Part shown: one piece after another, positions 17,323 through 26,166 of the stretch
Position numbering within the stretch: position 1 is the first letter of the stretch
How the letters are laid out: each line of letters begins with the position of its first letter
Assembly: GCA_035629025.1 (NCBI GenBank)
Contig: DASPIU010000016.1
Location: forward strand, 1-64,000
Direction of reading: 5' to 3'
From: Stenotrophomonas_A sp035629025
Lineage (GTDB): Bacteria > Pseudomonadota > Gammaproteobacteria > Xanthomonadales > Xanthomonadaceae
DNA length: 64,000 nt
Translations under genes and position numbers: made by a program
Notes under the pieces: model-generated
The model's database searches: none
What the model was told of the DNA's origin: nothing
The model's input: the letters and a program-made list of their open reading frames with translations, nothing else

Positions 17323-18390
17323 ATGCCGCGCATCCGCCTGCTTGCCCTGCTCATGTTGCTGGTGGCGTGGCCGGCGGCCGCGGCGCCGGTGATCACCCCG
17401 CCCGACCCGGGCATCGATGCACTGATGCGCGAATACGACGGCATGCAGCCGGGCGCGGCGGTGCTGGTGCTGCGCGATGGCGAACCGGTGTTCCGCCGCG
17501 GCTACGGCTTGGCGGTGGTGGAAGACGGCACTGGCGTGACCGCGCAGACCAACTTCCGTCTGGCCTCGATCAGCAAGCAGTTCACCGCCGCCGCCATCCT
17601 GCTGCTGGCCGAGGACGGCAAGCTCTCGCTCGACGACAAGGTCAAGCGCTGGCTGCCCAGCCTGCCACCGGCAGCCGACACCATCACCTTGCGCCAGCTG
17701 CTCTCCCACACCGGCGGGCTGATCGACTACGAAGACCTGATGCCGGCCACGCAGCAGACGCAGTTGCACGACATCGACGTGCTGCACCTGCTGGAAAAAT
17801 CCGACCGCACGTATTTTCCGCCCGGGCAGGGCTATCGCTACAGCAACGGCGGCTACGCGCTGCTGGCGCTGGTGGTGGGCAAGGCCTCGGGCCAGGATTT
17901 CGCCAGCTTCCTGCGCCAGCGCATCTTCCTGCCGCTGGGCATGCGCAACACCTACGCGCACCAGGACGGCGTGGACGAAGTGCCGCAACGCGCCTACGGC
18001 TACAGCCGCATCAACGGCCACTGGCAACGCACTGACCAGAGCCCGACCAGCGCCGTGCTCGGCGATGGCGGCATCTACTCCTCGCTGGACGACCTGGCGC
18101 GCTGGGACGCGGCGCTGTACGACGAGCGCCTGCTGAAGGCGTCCTCGCTCAAGCAGGCCTTCAGCCCGGCCACCGCCACGCCGGAGAAGGACGTGCCGTA
18201 CTATGGCTTCGGCTGGCGCATCAACGGCGAAACCGTATGGCACAGCGGCGAAAGCATCGGGTTTCGCAATGTGATCGTGCGCTATCCGCAGCGCCACTTC
18301 ACTGTCATCGTGCTGACCAACCGCGACGGCCCCGAGCCCTACCCGCTGGCCCTCAAGATCGCCCACCGCACCCTGTACGGCGAGCCCTGA
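17323..18390 (+). CDS. Serine hydrolase of the beta-lactamase/PBP4* family
   Basis: A 355-residue exported protein with signal peptide at about residues 1-21 (LLALLMLLVAWPAAA). The catalytic tetrad SISK (Ser82, Lys85) and the YSN motif near residue 170 are those of class C beta-lactamase-like hydrolases. The third motif appears as HSGE near the C-terminus, in place of KTG. Family members are esterases, peptidases or transacylases; antibiotic hydrolysis should not be assumed. It lies 14 bases behind the DUF885 peptidase gene. Confidence 0.88.
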   Translation: MPRIRLLALLMLLVAWPAAAAPVITPPDPGIDALMREYDGMQPGAAVLVLRDGEPVFRRGYGLAVVEDGTGVTAQTNFRLASISKQFTAAAILLLAEDGKLSLDDKVKRWLPSLPPAADTITLRQLLSHTGGLIDYEDLMPATQQTQLHDIDVLHLLEKSDRTYFPPGQGYRYSNGGYALLALVVGKASGQDFASFLRQRIFLPLGMRNTYAHQDGVDEVPQRAYGYSRINGHWQRTDQSPTSAVLGDGGIYSSLDDLARWDAALYDERLLKASSLKQAFSPATATPEKDVPYYGFGWRINGETVWHSGESIGFRNVIVRYPQRHFTVIVLTNRDGPEPYPLALKIAHRTLYGEP

Positions 18391-18451
18391 GCCCGCGGTC
18401 ACGGCGGTGCCACGTGCGATCATTGCAGGCCCTCACGCGCCCCACCCCGTC

Positions 18452-18838
18452 ATGTTGCAAGGTATCCACCACGTCGCCCTGATCGCTTCGGATTACGCGC
18501 GCTCGCGCCACTTCTACACGCAAGTGCTGGGCCTGCGCGTCGTGCACGAGGTGTATCGCGAGCCGCGCGACTCCTGGAAACTGGACCTGGCGTTGCCCGA
18601 CGGCACGCAACTGGAGCTGTTCTCCTTCCCCACCCCGCCACCGCGCCCCAGCCGGCCCGAGGCACAGGGCCTGCGCCACCTCGCCTTTCGCGTGGACGAC
18701 CTGGAGGCCGCGGTGGCCCGGCTGACCGCCGCCGGCACCGTCTGCGAACCGATTCGCGTGGACGAATACACCGGACGCCGCTACACCTTCTTCGCCGATC
18801 CGGACGACCTGCCGCTGGAATTGTACGAAGTGCATTGA
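18452..18838 (+). CDS. VOC family protein, YaeR-like
   Basis: A 128-residue single-domain glyoxalase/bleomycin-resistance-fold protein. It starts MLQGIHHVALIASDY, contains ELFSFPTPPPRPSRPEAQGLRH and ends LPLELYEVH. It aligns closely with what I recall of E. coli YaeR, including the spacing of the metal-binding His/Glu residues. The substrate is unknown. ATG 18452 matches the family start; an upstream in-frame extension is not supported. Confidence 0.88.
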   Translation: MLQGIHHVALIASDYARSRHFYTQVLGLRVVHEVYREPRDSWKLDLALPDGTQLELFSFPTPPPRPSRPEAQGLRHLAFRVDDLEAAVARLTAAGTVCEPIRVDEYTGRRYTFFADPDDLPLELYEVH

Positions 18839-18842
18839 GCCA

Positions 18843-18875
18843 CCGCGCGTGGCGCGGGGCGTCATTTGATTTTTC
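18843..18875 (+). terminator. Weak terminator after the VOC gene
   Basis: CCGCGC at 18843-18848 pairs with GCGCGG at 18852-18857 across a three-base loop, and a T-rich run (TTTGATTTTTC) follows at about 18865. It starts four bases after the stop of the VOC gene. Confidence 0.4.
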
Positions 18876-18901
18876 TCATACACGTGCCGCTGGCAACTAC
18901 G

Positions 18902-18962
18902 GTTACGCGGTAACTGCGATCGATCGCATAAGCGCGCGGCGATGCATGCACAAGCGCGCTTG
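18902..18962. promoter_or_regulatory. Cluster of three palindromes upstream of the TonB receptor
   Basis: Three perfect palindromes lie within 61 bases: GTTAC-GCG-GTAAC at 18902-18914, TGCGATCGATCGCA at 18915-18928 and CAAGCGCGCTTG at 18951-18962. They sit 83-143 bases before the receptor start, where operators for substrate-responsive repressors are expected. The first two directly abut. Which regulator binds is unknown. Confidence 0.45.
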
Positions 18963-19044
18963 AATACCCCCTGTACGAGAAGTGTCATGCGGAGCGCGCG
19001 GCGAATGCCGCGTCATCCCATCCACGTCACGACAGGAGAAACCC

Positions 19045-21888
19045 ATGTACCGATCCGAACGGCTACGCCGTCGCCCGCTCGCCGCGGCGGCAAGCCTGCT
19101 GCTGAGCGCCGGGCTTGCCCAGGCGCAGGAAGCGGCAAGCAATGCCAAGACCCTGGATGCGGTGACGGTGACCGGCACCCGCATCAAGGGCCAGAACATG
19201 ACCGCTTCCAGCCCGGTGATGGAAGTCAACGCAGAAGCCTTCCAGCAAAGCGGCGCCACCCGCGTCGAGGATCTGCTCAACCAGTATCCGCAGTTGTCGG
19301 CCCGCTTCGACGGTTTCGAGAACAATGGCGCAGTTGGCTATGGCACGGTGGCGCTGCGCAATCTCGGCCCCGAGCGCACGCTGACCCTGCTCAACGGCCG
19401 TCGCCTATCCGCCGGCAGTGGGGAAACCACCGACGTGAGCATCATCCCCTATGCCCTGGTCAAGCGCGTGGACGTGCTCACCGGTGGCGCTTCGGCGGTC
19501 TATGGGTCGGACGCCGTGGCTGGCGTGGTGAACTTCATGCTCGACGACGAATTTGAAGGCGTGATGGCCAAGGTCGGCTATTCGGGCTACCAGCACAACA
19601 ACGACAACCGCTACATGCGCCAGCTTGCCGACAAGGCCGGCTATGCCTATCCGCGGGGCAATTCCGGGCTGGGCGGCATCGCGCGCAACGTCGATCTGGC
19701 CATTGGCGGCAAGTTCGGCGAGAGCGGCCACGCCATGGGCTGGGTCACCTGGCGCAAGAACGAAGCGCTGATGCAGGGCGACCGCGATTACAGCGCCTGC
19801 TCCCTGAATGGCGCCGGCACCGCGTGCGGCGGCTCCGGCACCTCCGATCCGCCGAACTTCCTGCTGGTGGATGGCGACGGCCGCAGCCGCTACGCCAACC
19901 TCGGCGCCGATGGGCGCTGGCTGCCCGGGCAGGCAGGTTTGTACAACTACGCGCCGCAGAACTTCTATCAACGCCCGGACGAAGACCTTACCGGCGGGTT
20001 CGCGCTGAAGTACGAAATCGCCCCGCAATTCCAGCCCTATCTCGAAGGCCAGTTCGTCAACCACAAATCCAGCACGCAGCTCGCACCGAGCGGCACCTTC
20101 TTCGGTGACAAGCTGGTCATGACCTGCAACGATCCACTGATCGGCACCCTGTGCGGCGACCTTGGCCTGCCCGGCGACAGCACCGAGGTGTATGTGGGCA
20201 AGCGCAACGTCGAGGGCGGGCCGCGTGTCAGCACCAGCGACACCACCACCTTCCGCATCGTGGCCGGCGCCAAGGGCGACCTCAGTCCGCGCTGGTCCTA
20301 CGATGCCTACTTCCTGTATGCGCGCAACAGCACCACCAGCATCGGCCGCAACGACTTCCTCAGGGACAAGGTGGTCAGCGCGCTGCGTGGCTGCCAGCCG
20401 GGCTCCTTCAGCGGCTGCATCCCGTACAACGTCTGGGTACCCAATGGCGTCACTCCGGCGGCGGCGGCCGCGCTGGCCGGGACCAGCCTGCAGGAATGGA
20501 ACACCACGCTGAAGGTCCTGTCGGGCTACGTCAGCGGCGACACCGGCTGGGCCCTGCCCTAGGCCGGCGATGACAGCTTCAAGGTGGTCGGCGGCATGGA
20601 ATGGCGCGATCAGCGCTATGCCACCACCTCCGACAGCAACACCCGCACCGGCAACTTCGCTGGCGCCGGCGGACCGCGCCCGGATGTGAGTGGCGCCTAC
20701 AACGTCACCGAGGTGTTCCTGGAAGGCGCCTTGCCGATCGTCACCAACGCCGGCCCCCTGGACCGTCTCGCCGCCGACCTCGGCTATCGCTATTCGGACT
20801 ATTCGACCTCCGGTGGCGTGAACACCTACAAGTTCGGCCTCACCGCCGCGCTGCTCGATGGCCGCCTGCGGCTGCGCGGCGGCTGGAACCGCGCCATCCG
20901 CGGCCCCAGCGTCAACGCCTTGTTCCGCCCGCAGACCCTGGCCCTGTGGAACGGCAATGACCCCTGCTCCGGGTCCAAGCCAGAATTCAGCGCCGAGCAG
21001 TGCGCGCGCACCGGCGTCATGGCTGCCCAATACGGCAACGTCCTGCCCAGCCCGGCCTCGCAGTACAACATGCTCTCCGGCGGCAACACCCAGCTGGCGC
21101 CCGAGCGCGCCGACACCTGGACGATCGGGGCCGCCTTCAGCCCGGTGCGCAATCTCGACATGAGCGTGGACTACTACGACATCCGCATTCGCGACGCGAT
21201 CACCACCATCGGCGCCAGCACCGTGCTGCGCAGCTGCGCGCAGAACGGCCTGCCGGCGCTGTGCGACCGCGTGCAGCGCAACGCGCAGACCGGCGACCTG
21301 TGGGTAGGCAACGACCGGCAGAACGCGGGCTATGTGCGCAACGTCTTCAACAACTTCGGCAACTTCTACTACCGCGGCGTGGATCTGAGCGTGCGCTATC
21401 GCTGGACCCTGGGCCCCGGCAGCCTGGTCGCCGACATGGTCGGCAGCTATGCGCTGAAGCAGAAGAACGAACCGATCCCGGGCGTGGCCAGCGCAACGTA
21501 TGACTGCGCCGGACGCATCAACGAGTCCTGCAACTCGCCCAAGTGGCGCCACGTCGCCAACCTGCGCTACAACTGGAGCGATTACTCGGTCGGCCTGCGC
21601 TGGCGCTATGTCGGCGCGGTGGACTACATCAACACCGACGGCACGCGCGGCACCAGCGATCAACTGGTGGCGCAGAACGGCGGCATCAACGCGGCCAACT
21701 ACATCGACCTCAACGGCTCGCTGCGCTTCGGTGGCGGCTGGGAATGGACCGCCGGCGTGAACAACGTCTTCGACCGCGCCCCGCCACTGGTGGGCTCGGC
21801 GCTGATCGCGCAGGGCAACGCCAATTCCCCGAACGGATACAACCCGGCAGGCCGCTATCTGTTCACCAGCCTGGCCTACCGCTACTGA
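19045..21888 (+). pseudogene. TonB-dependent outer-membrane receptor interrupted by an amber codon
   Basis: A 948-codon frame with one in-frame TAG at 20560-20562 (codon 506). Before it lie a signal peptide (about residues 1-28), a TonB-box-like DAVTVTG, and a complete plug domain (VEDLLNQYPQL, GTVALRNLGPERTLTLLNGRR, VDVLTGGASAVYGSDAVAGVVNF). After it the same frame runs on for 441 codons of normal barrel sequence and ends in the typical aromatic SLAYRY. Codon use and reading frame are undisturbed on both sides, so a single base change is the simplest cause. The truncated 505-residue product could not form a full barrel. A sequencing error is possible. The start at 19045 has a good AGGAGAA site. 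Confidence 0.88.
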
Positions 21889-21899
21889 GTACAGGGGGC

Positions 21900-21934
21900 G
21901 CCGGGGCCGGCCGTCCGCGGCCCCGGCAGTTTCC
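21900..21934 (+). terminator. Terminator after the TonB receptor
   Basis: Perfect 10-bp stem 21900-21909 with 21918-21927, eight-base loop, followed by AGTTTCC. It begins 12 bases after the receptor stop. The T-run is short, so it may be only a partial terminator. Confidence 0.55.
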
Positions 21935-22013
21935 GTACCCGGGCGGATGGGTATACAGTCCGGGGCATCGTCCGGCGCGGTTGCCGGCCACTCGATGCCC
22001 TGGGAGGGGACTC

Positions 22014-22457
22014 ATGCGCAAGATCCGCCACGTTTTGCTGCTCGCACTGCCGCTGCTCGGCTTCAGCCTGGCCGCGCACGCCGCCGACGGCGCCGCCGGC
22101 CGCTGGAAGACCATTGACGACAAGACCGGCAAGGTGAAGTCCATCGTGGAGATCAGCCAGGCAGCCAACGGCACGCTGACCGGCAAGGTCGTCGAAATCC
22201 TGCATTCGGACCGCGGCCCGAACCCGGTCTGCGACAAGTGCGACGGCGAGCGCAAGAACAAGCCGGTCAAGGGCATGACCATTCTCTGGAACCTCAAGGC
22301 CGACGACGCCAGCCACTGGTCCGGCGGCACCATCCTCGACCCGGCCAACGGCAAGACCTACAAGTCGAAGATGGAACTGCAGCCGGGCGGGCAGAAGCTC
22401 GACGTGTCCGGCTGCGTGATGTTCATCTGCCGGGCGCAGACCTGGGTTCGCGAATAA
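22014..22457 (+). CDS. DUF2147 family periplasmic protein
   Basis: A 147-residue exported protein with signal peptide to about residue 24 (LAAHA-ADG). The family core is visible: GRWKTIDDKTGKVKSIVEI at the start, CDKCDGERKN in the middle, and the closing GGTILDPANGKTYKSKM and CVMFICRAQTWVR. Two cysteine pairs could form disulfides. DUF2147 is a lipocalin-like beta fold of unknown function. GGGAGGGG precedes ATG 22014. Confidence 0.88.
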   Translation: MRKIRHVLLLALPLLGFSLAAHAADGAAGRWKTIDDKTGKVKSIVEISQAANGTLTGKVVEILHSDRGPNPVCDKCDGERKNKPVKGMTILWNLKADDASHWSGGTILDPANGKTYKSKMELQPGGQKLDVSGCVMFICRAQTWVRE

Positions 22458-22482
22458 GCGGCCAGGCCTCTGCCCCGACACC

Positions 22483-22512
22483 CGACCCGGCTCCGGCCGG
22501 GTCGTTCGTTTC
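22483..22512 (+). terminator. Terminator after the DUF2147 gene
   Basis: CGACCCGG at 22483-22490 pairs perfectly with CCGGGTCG at 22497-22504 over a six-base loop, followed by a TTCGTTT stretch. It separates the DUF2147 gene from metG. GATAAT at 22521-22526 may be the -10 box of metG. Confidence 0.6.
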
Positions 22513-22593
22513 TGCCATGCGATAATCCGCGGCTCTGCGCGTCACCGCCTTCGCGTTACCGCGCCCCCGCCCCCTGCCAGGCTCTCATCCATC

Positions 22594-24663
22594 ATGTCCC
22601 GCACCGCGCTTGTCACCACTGCCCTGCCCTACGCCAACGGTCCGCTGCACCTAGGCCACCTGGTGGGCTACATCCAGGCCGACATCTGGGTGCGTGCCCG
22701 GCGCCTGCGCGGCGACAAGACCTGGTTCGTCTGCGCCGACGACACCCACGGCACGCCGATCATGCTTGCCGCCGAGAAGGCCGGAGTGAGCCCGGAAACC
22801 TTCATCGCCAGCATCCAGGCCAGCCACGAGCGCGACTTTGCCGCCTTCGGCGTGGCCTTCGACCATTACGACTCGACCAACTCCGACGCCAACCGCGCGC
22901 TGACCGAAGCCTTCTACCAGCGTCTGGACGCCGGCGGCCACATCAGCCGCCGCTCGGTGGCGCAGTTCTACGACCCGGCCAAGGGCATGTTCCTGCCGGA
23001 CCGCTACATCAAGGGCATCTGCCCGAACTGCGGCAGCGCCGACCAGTACGGCGACAACTGCGAAGTGTGCGGCGCCACCTATGCGCCGACCGATCTGAAG
23101 GAACCGAAGTCGGTGATTTCCGGCGCCACGCCGGAAATCCGCGATTCGGAGCATTTCTTCTTCGAGGTCGGCCGCTTCGAGAGCTTCCTGCGGCAGTGGC
23201 TGGCCGGCGATGTCGCCCTGCCCGGGGTCAAGGCCAAGCTGATGGAATGGCTCGACGCCGAAGGCGGCCTGCGCGCATGGGACATCTCGCGCGATGCGCC
23301 GTACTTCGGTTTCCAGATCCCCGGCCACCCCGGCAAGTATTTCTACGTGTGGCTGGATGCGCCGATCGGATACCTGAGCAGCTTCGGCAACCTGTGCGCG
23401 CAGATCGGCGAGGACTTCGAGCAGCATCTGGCCGCCGGCAGCGCCACCGAGCTGCATCACTTCATTGGCAAGGACATCGTCAACTTCCACGGCCTGTTCT
23501 GGCCGGCGGTGCTGCACGGCAGCGGCCATCGCGCGCCCACCCGCCTGCATGTCAACGGCTACCTCACCGTGGACGGCGCCAAGATGTCCAAGTCACGCGG
23601 CACCTTCGTCATGGCGCGCACCTATCTGGACGTGGGCCTGGAGCCGGAAGCGCTGCGCTACTACTTCGCGGCCAAGTCCTCCGGCGGCGTGGACGACCTG
23701 GACCTCAACCTGGGCGACTTCATCGCGCGGGTCAACGCTGATCTGGTTGGCAAGTTCGTCAACCTCGCCAGCCGCTGCGCCGGCTTCATCAGCAAGCGCT
23801 TCGACGGCCGCCTGGCCGCGGAGCTGCCGGACCGCGCGCAGTACGAGCGTTTCGTCGCGGCGCTGGCACCGATCCGCGAAGCCTACGAACGCAACGATCC
23901 GGCCAGTGCGATCCGCCAGGCGATGGCCCTGGCCGACGAGGCCAACAAGTACATCGACGAAACCAAGCCCTGGGTGATCGCCAAGCAGGAGGGCGCCGAT
24001 GCGCAACTGCAGGCGGTGTGCACGCAGGGCTTGAACCTGTTCCGCGTGCTGGTGGCCGCGCTCAAGCCGATCCTGCCGCGCACCAGTGCCGAGGCCGAGG
24101 CCTTCCTCTCGGCACCGATGACCAGCTGGGACGACATCGCCATGCCGCTGGCCGATGGCCACGTCATCCAGCCCTACACCGCCCTGTTCACCCGTATCGA
24201 ACCGAAACTGATTGACGCCATGACCGACGCATCCAAGGACACCCTGGCCGCCGCGCCCACCCCCGCGCCCGCCAAGCCCACCCCCGCCCCGGCCACCCCT
24301 CCTGCAGGAGCGGCTTCAGCCGCGACCACCAACCACATCACCATCGAAGACTTCTCCAAACTGGACCTGCGCATCGGCAAGGTACTCGCCTGCGAGTTCG
24401 TGGAAGGTTCCGACAAGCTGCTGCGCTTCGAGCTGGACGCCGGCGAGCTCGGCAAGCGGCAGATTTTCTCGGGCATCCGCGGCAGCTACGGCGAGCCGGA
24501 AAAGCTGGTCGGCCGCAACGTGGTGTTCATCGCCAACCTCGCCCCGCGCAAGATGCGCTTCGGCGTCAGCGAAGGCATGATCCTGTCGGCCGGCTTCGAC
24601 GGCGGCGCACTGGCGCTGCTGGACGCCGACAGCGCCGCGCAGCCAGGCATGCCGGTGCGCTGA
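22594..24663 (+). CDS. metG: Methionine--tRNA ligase
   Basis: Charges tRNA-Met. It has 689 residues. The Rossmann HIGH-type motif HLGH is at about 19-22. A zinc knuckle in the connective region has CPNC and CEVC pairs. GAKMSKSRGTF is the KMSKS loop, followed by the anticodon-binding helical domain. A 35-residue Ala/Pro-rich linker (about 550-585) joins to a C-terminal EMAP/Trbp-like tRNA-binding domain (DFSKLDLRIGKVL to the end). The last part of the linker, from 24297 to 24328, is encoded by a piece of the family 3 dispersed repeat. The HAD gene starts four bases after the stop. Confidence 0.98.
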   Translation: MSRTALVTTALPYANGPLHLGHLVGYIQADIWVRARRLRGDKTWFVCADDTHGTPIMLAAEKAGVSPETFIASIQASHERDFAAFGVAFDHYDSTNSDANRALTEAFYQRLDAGGHISRRSVAQFYDPAKGMFLPDRYIKGICPNCGSADQYGDNCEVCGATYAPTDLKEPKSVISGATPEIRDSEHFFFEVGRFESFLRQWLAGDVALPGVKAKLMEWLDAEGGLRAWDISRDAPYFGFQIPGHPGKYFYVWLDAPIGYLSSFGNLCAQIGEDFEQHLAAGSATELHHFIGKDIVNFHGLFWPAVLHGSGHRAPTRLHVNGYLTVDGAKMSKSRGTFVMARTYLDVGLEPEALRYYFAAKSSGGVDDLDLNLGDFIARVNADLVGKFVNLASRCAGFISKRFDGRLAAELPDRAQYERFVAALAPIREAYERNDPASAIRQAMALADEANKYIDETKPWVIAKQEGADAQLQAVCTQGLNLFRVLVAALKPILPRTSAEAEAFLSAPMTSWDDIAMPLADGHVIQPYTALFTRIEPKLIDAMTDASKDTLAAAPTPAPAKPTPAPATPPAGAASAATTNHITIEDFSKLDLRIGKVLACEFVEGSDKLLRFELDAGELGKRQIFSGIRGSYGEPEKLVGRNVVFIANLAPRKMRFGVSEGMILSAGFDGGALALLDADSAAQPGMPVR
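24297..24328 (+). repeat. Family 3 repeat fragment inside metG
   Basis: The bases around CTGCAGGAGCGGCTTCAGCC followed by GCGACC match one end of the intergenic family 3 repeat (compare 25729-25749). In the metG frame they encode PPAGAASAAT within the linker before the tRNA-binding domain. The insertion keeps the frame and adds only small neutral residues. Confidence 0.75.
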
Positions 24664-24667
24664 AGCG

Positions 24668-25258
24668 GTGCAGCTGGCCCTCTTCGACTTCGATAACACG
24701 GTGACGGTGTGCGATACCTACTCGCGCTTCCTGCGCCGTATTGCCACGCCGGCGCAGCTGGCACGCGCGCGCTGGACGATGGGGCCCTGGATACTCGCCT
24801 ATCGTGCTGGCCTGGTTTCACCCAGCGCCGTCCGCGTGCGCGCAACGCGGATGGCCTTCACCGGTCGTCTCGAAGCGGAAATCGTTGATCACGGGATTGC
24901 GTACGCGGAGCAGACGCTGCCCGCGCTGCTGCGTCCTCAAATGATGCAGCGGATCGTCTGGCATCAGGCTCAGGGCCATGAGGTCGCAGTGGTATCCGGC
25001 TCGCTCGACACGTATCTCGCTCCGTGGTGCGAGCGGCATGGCCTGGCGTTGATCTGCAACCGCCTGGAGAGCGGGCAAGGCCGGTTGACCGGGCGCTACG
25101 CCGATGGTGACCGGGGTGCGCACAAGGCAGCGGACGTCCGCGCGCGCTACGATCTGTCGCGATACGAAAGAATCCACGCCTACGGTGACAGCGGCGAGGA
25201 CCGGCCGATGCTGGCGCTGGCGCATGAGCGCTGGTACCGCGGCCATCGCCTTGCCTGA
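24668..25258 (+). CDS. HAD-IB family phosphatase
   Basis: A 196-residue HAD-superfamily hydrolase. Motif I is FDFDNTVTVCD (nucleophile Asp and the +2 Asp), motif II is VVSGSLD, and motif III/IV are the Lys in AHKAADV and YGDSGEDRPML. The layout with a helical cap after motif I is that of phosphoserine-phosphatase-like IB members. The substrate is not known. It has a GTG start at 24668, four bases after the metG stop, so it is probably co-translated with metG. Confidence 0.82.
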   Translation: MQLALFDFDNTVTVCDTYSRFLRRIATPAQLARARWTMGPWILAYRAGLVSPSAVRVRATRMAFTGRLEAEIVDHGIAYAEQTLPALLRPQMMQRIVWHQAQGHEVAVVSGSLDTYLAPWCERHGLALICNRLESGQGRLTGRYADGDRGAHKAADVRARYDLSRYERIHAYGDSGEDRPMLALAHERWYRGHRLA

Positions 25259-25281
25259 CCCGCGCAGCCTGACGCCACGCA

Positions 25282-25692
25282 ATGAGTACATCGCAAACTG
25301 ACCTGGTCGAACGCCTCGACCGCCTGCTGCCGCAGACGCAATGCGGCCAGTGCGGTTTTGCCGGCTGCCGCCCGTATGCGGAGGCGATGGCGCAGGGCGA
25401 GGCGGCGGTAGACCGCTGCCCTCCCGGTGGCGACAGCGGCGCGCGGGCGCTGGCGGCGCTGCTGGCGGTGGCGCCGTTGCCCTATGACCGCAATCGCGGC
25501 GAGCACAAGCCAGCGCAGGTCGCGTTGATCATCGAGCCGGACTGCATTGGCTGCACCAAGTGCATCCAGGCCTGCCCGGTGGATGCGATCGTCGGCGGCG
25601 CCAAGCACATGCATACGGTGATCGCGCCGCTGTGCACGGGATGCGAGTTGTGCGTGCCGGCGTGCCCGGTGGATTGCATTGTGCTGAGGTAA
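25282..25692 (+). CDS. RnfB-like iron-sulfur ferredoxin protein
   Basis: A 136-residue protein. The N-terminal block TQCGQCGFAGCRPYAEA is a four-cysteine cluster site of the RnfB/RsxB type. The C-terminal half has two CxxCxxCxxxCP sites (CIGCTKCIQACP and CTGCELCVPACP) for two 4Fe-4S clusters. It lacks the membrane helix of full RnfB, and no other rnf gene is nearby. Its place downstream of metG is typical of this family of bacteria. It probably carries electrons, but the partner is unknown. Confidence 0.85.
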   Translation: MSTSQTDLVERLDRLLPQTQCGQCGFAGCRPYAEAMAQGEAAVDRCPPGGDSGARALAALLAVAPLPYDRNRGEHKPAQVALIIEPDCIGCTKCIQACPVDAIVGGAKHMHTVIAPLCTGCELCVPACPVDCIVLR

Positions 25693-25699
25693 CCGCTCC

Positions 25700-25794
25700 T
25701 TGCAGGCGCGGCTGTAGGAGCGGCTGTAGGAGCGTCTTCAGCCGCGACCAGGATCTCTCAGATGGCGGTCGCGGCTGATGCCGCTCCTACAACA
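25700..25794. repeat. Dispersed palindromic repeat, family 3
   Basis: About 95 bases containing two short direct copies of GGCTGTAGGAGCG (25720-25745), then TTCAGCCGCGACC and the facing GGTCGCGGCTGATGCCGCTCCTACA. The long complementary halves would form a stem with CTCCTACA at one end. It fills the gap between the convergent rnfB-like and ridA genes; no gene lies here. Confidence 0.8.
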
Positions 25795-25821
25795 GTGCGT
25801 CCATCAGGCATCGGAGCGCAG

Positions 25822-26166
25822 CTACACCGCCGCCGTCACCACGATCTCGATCTTCCAATCCGGGCAGGCCAGTTTGGCCTCCACCGTGGCGCGGGCCGGG
25901 GTGAAGCCGGGTGCCACCCATTCGTCCCAGACTTCGTTCATCGCGGCGAAGTCGGCGATGTCGGCCAGGAAGATTTCCGCGCGCAGGATCTTGGTCTTGT
26001 CGGTGCCGCCCAGGGTCAACAGGCGATCGATTTCGCCCAGCACCTGCCGGGTCTGGCCCTTGATGTCGGCGCTGGCGTCCTCGGCAATCTGCCCGGCGAG
26101 ATAGCACACGCCATGGTGGACGGTCATTTCCGACATGCGCGGGCCGGTTTCGTATCGTTGCAGCAT
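25822..26166 (-). CDS. RidA family protein
   Basis: A 114-residue YjgF/YER057c/UK114-fold protein. The C-terminal PARATVEAKLACPDWKIEI contains the conserved Arg that binds the carboxylate of imine/enamine intermediates, so deaminase activity like RidA is plausible. The internal KTKILRAEIFLADIADF is also typical. Its start codon shares one base with the stop of the upstream DUF998 gene (TGATG), which indicates co-translation. Confidence 0.88.
   Translation of the reverse strand: MLQRYETGPRMSEMTVHHGVCYLAGQIAEDASADIKGQTRQVLGEIDRLLTLGGTDKTKILRAEIFLADIADFAAMNEVWDEWVAPGFTPARATVEAKLACPDWKIEIVVTAAV

Noticed and set aside
17323..18390. Antibiotic-resistance beta-lactamase
   Set aside because: The fold and SxxK/YxN motifs fit many esterases and peptidases. 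The third motif is HSG rather than KTG, and nothing in the context suggests resistance.
19405..21663. A 752-codon antisense frame over the TonB receptor
   Set aside because: It is a shadow of the receptor coding frame with no recognisable domain. It does not explain the amber codon.
20563..21888. The second half of the TonB receptor as a separate gene
   Set aside because: No ribosome site or signal peptide precedes it, and it begins in the middle of the barrel. It is the same gene after a nonsense codon.
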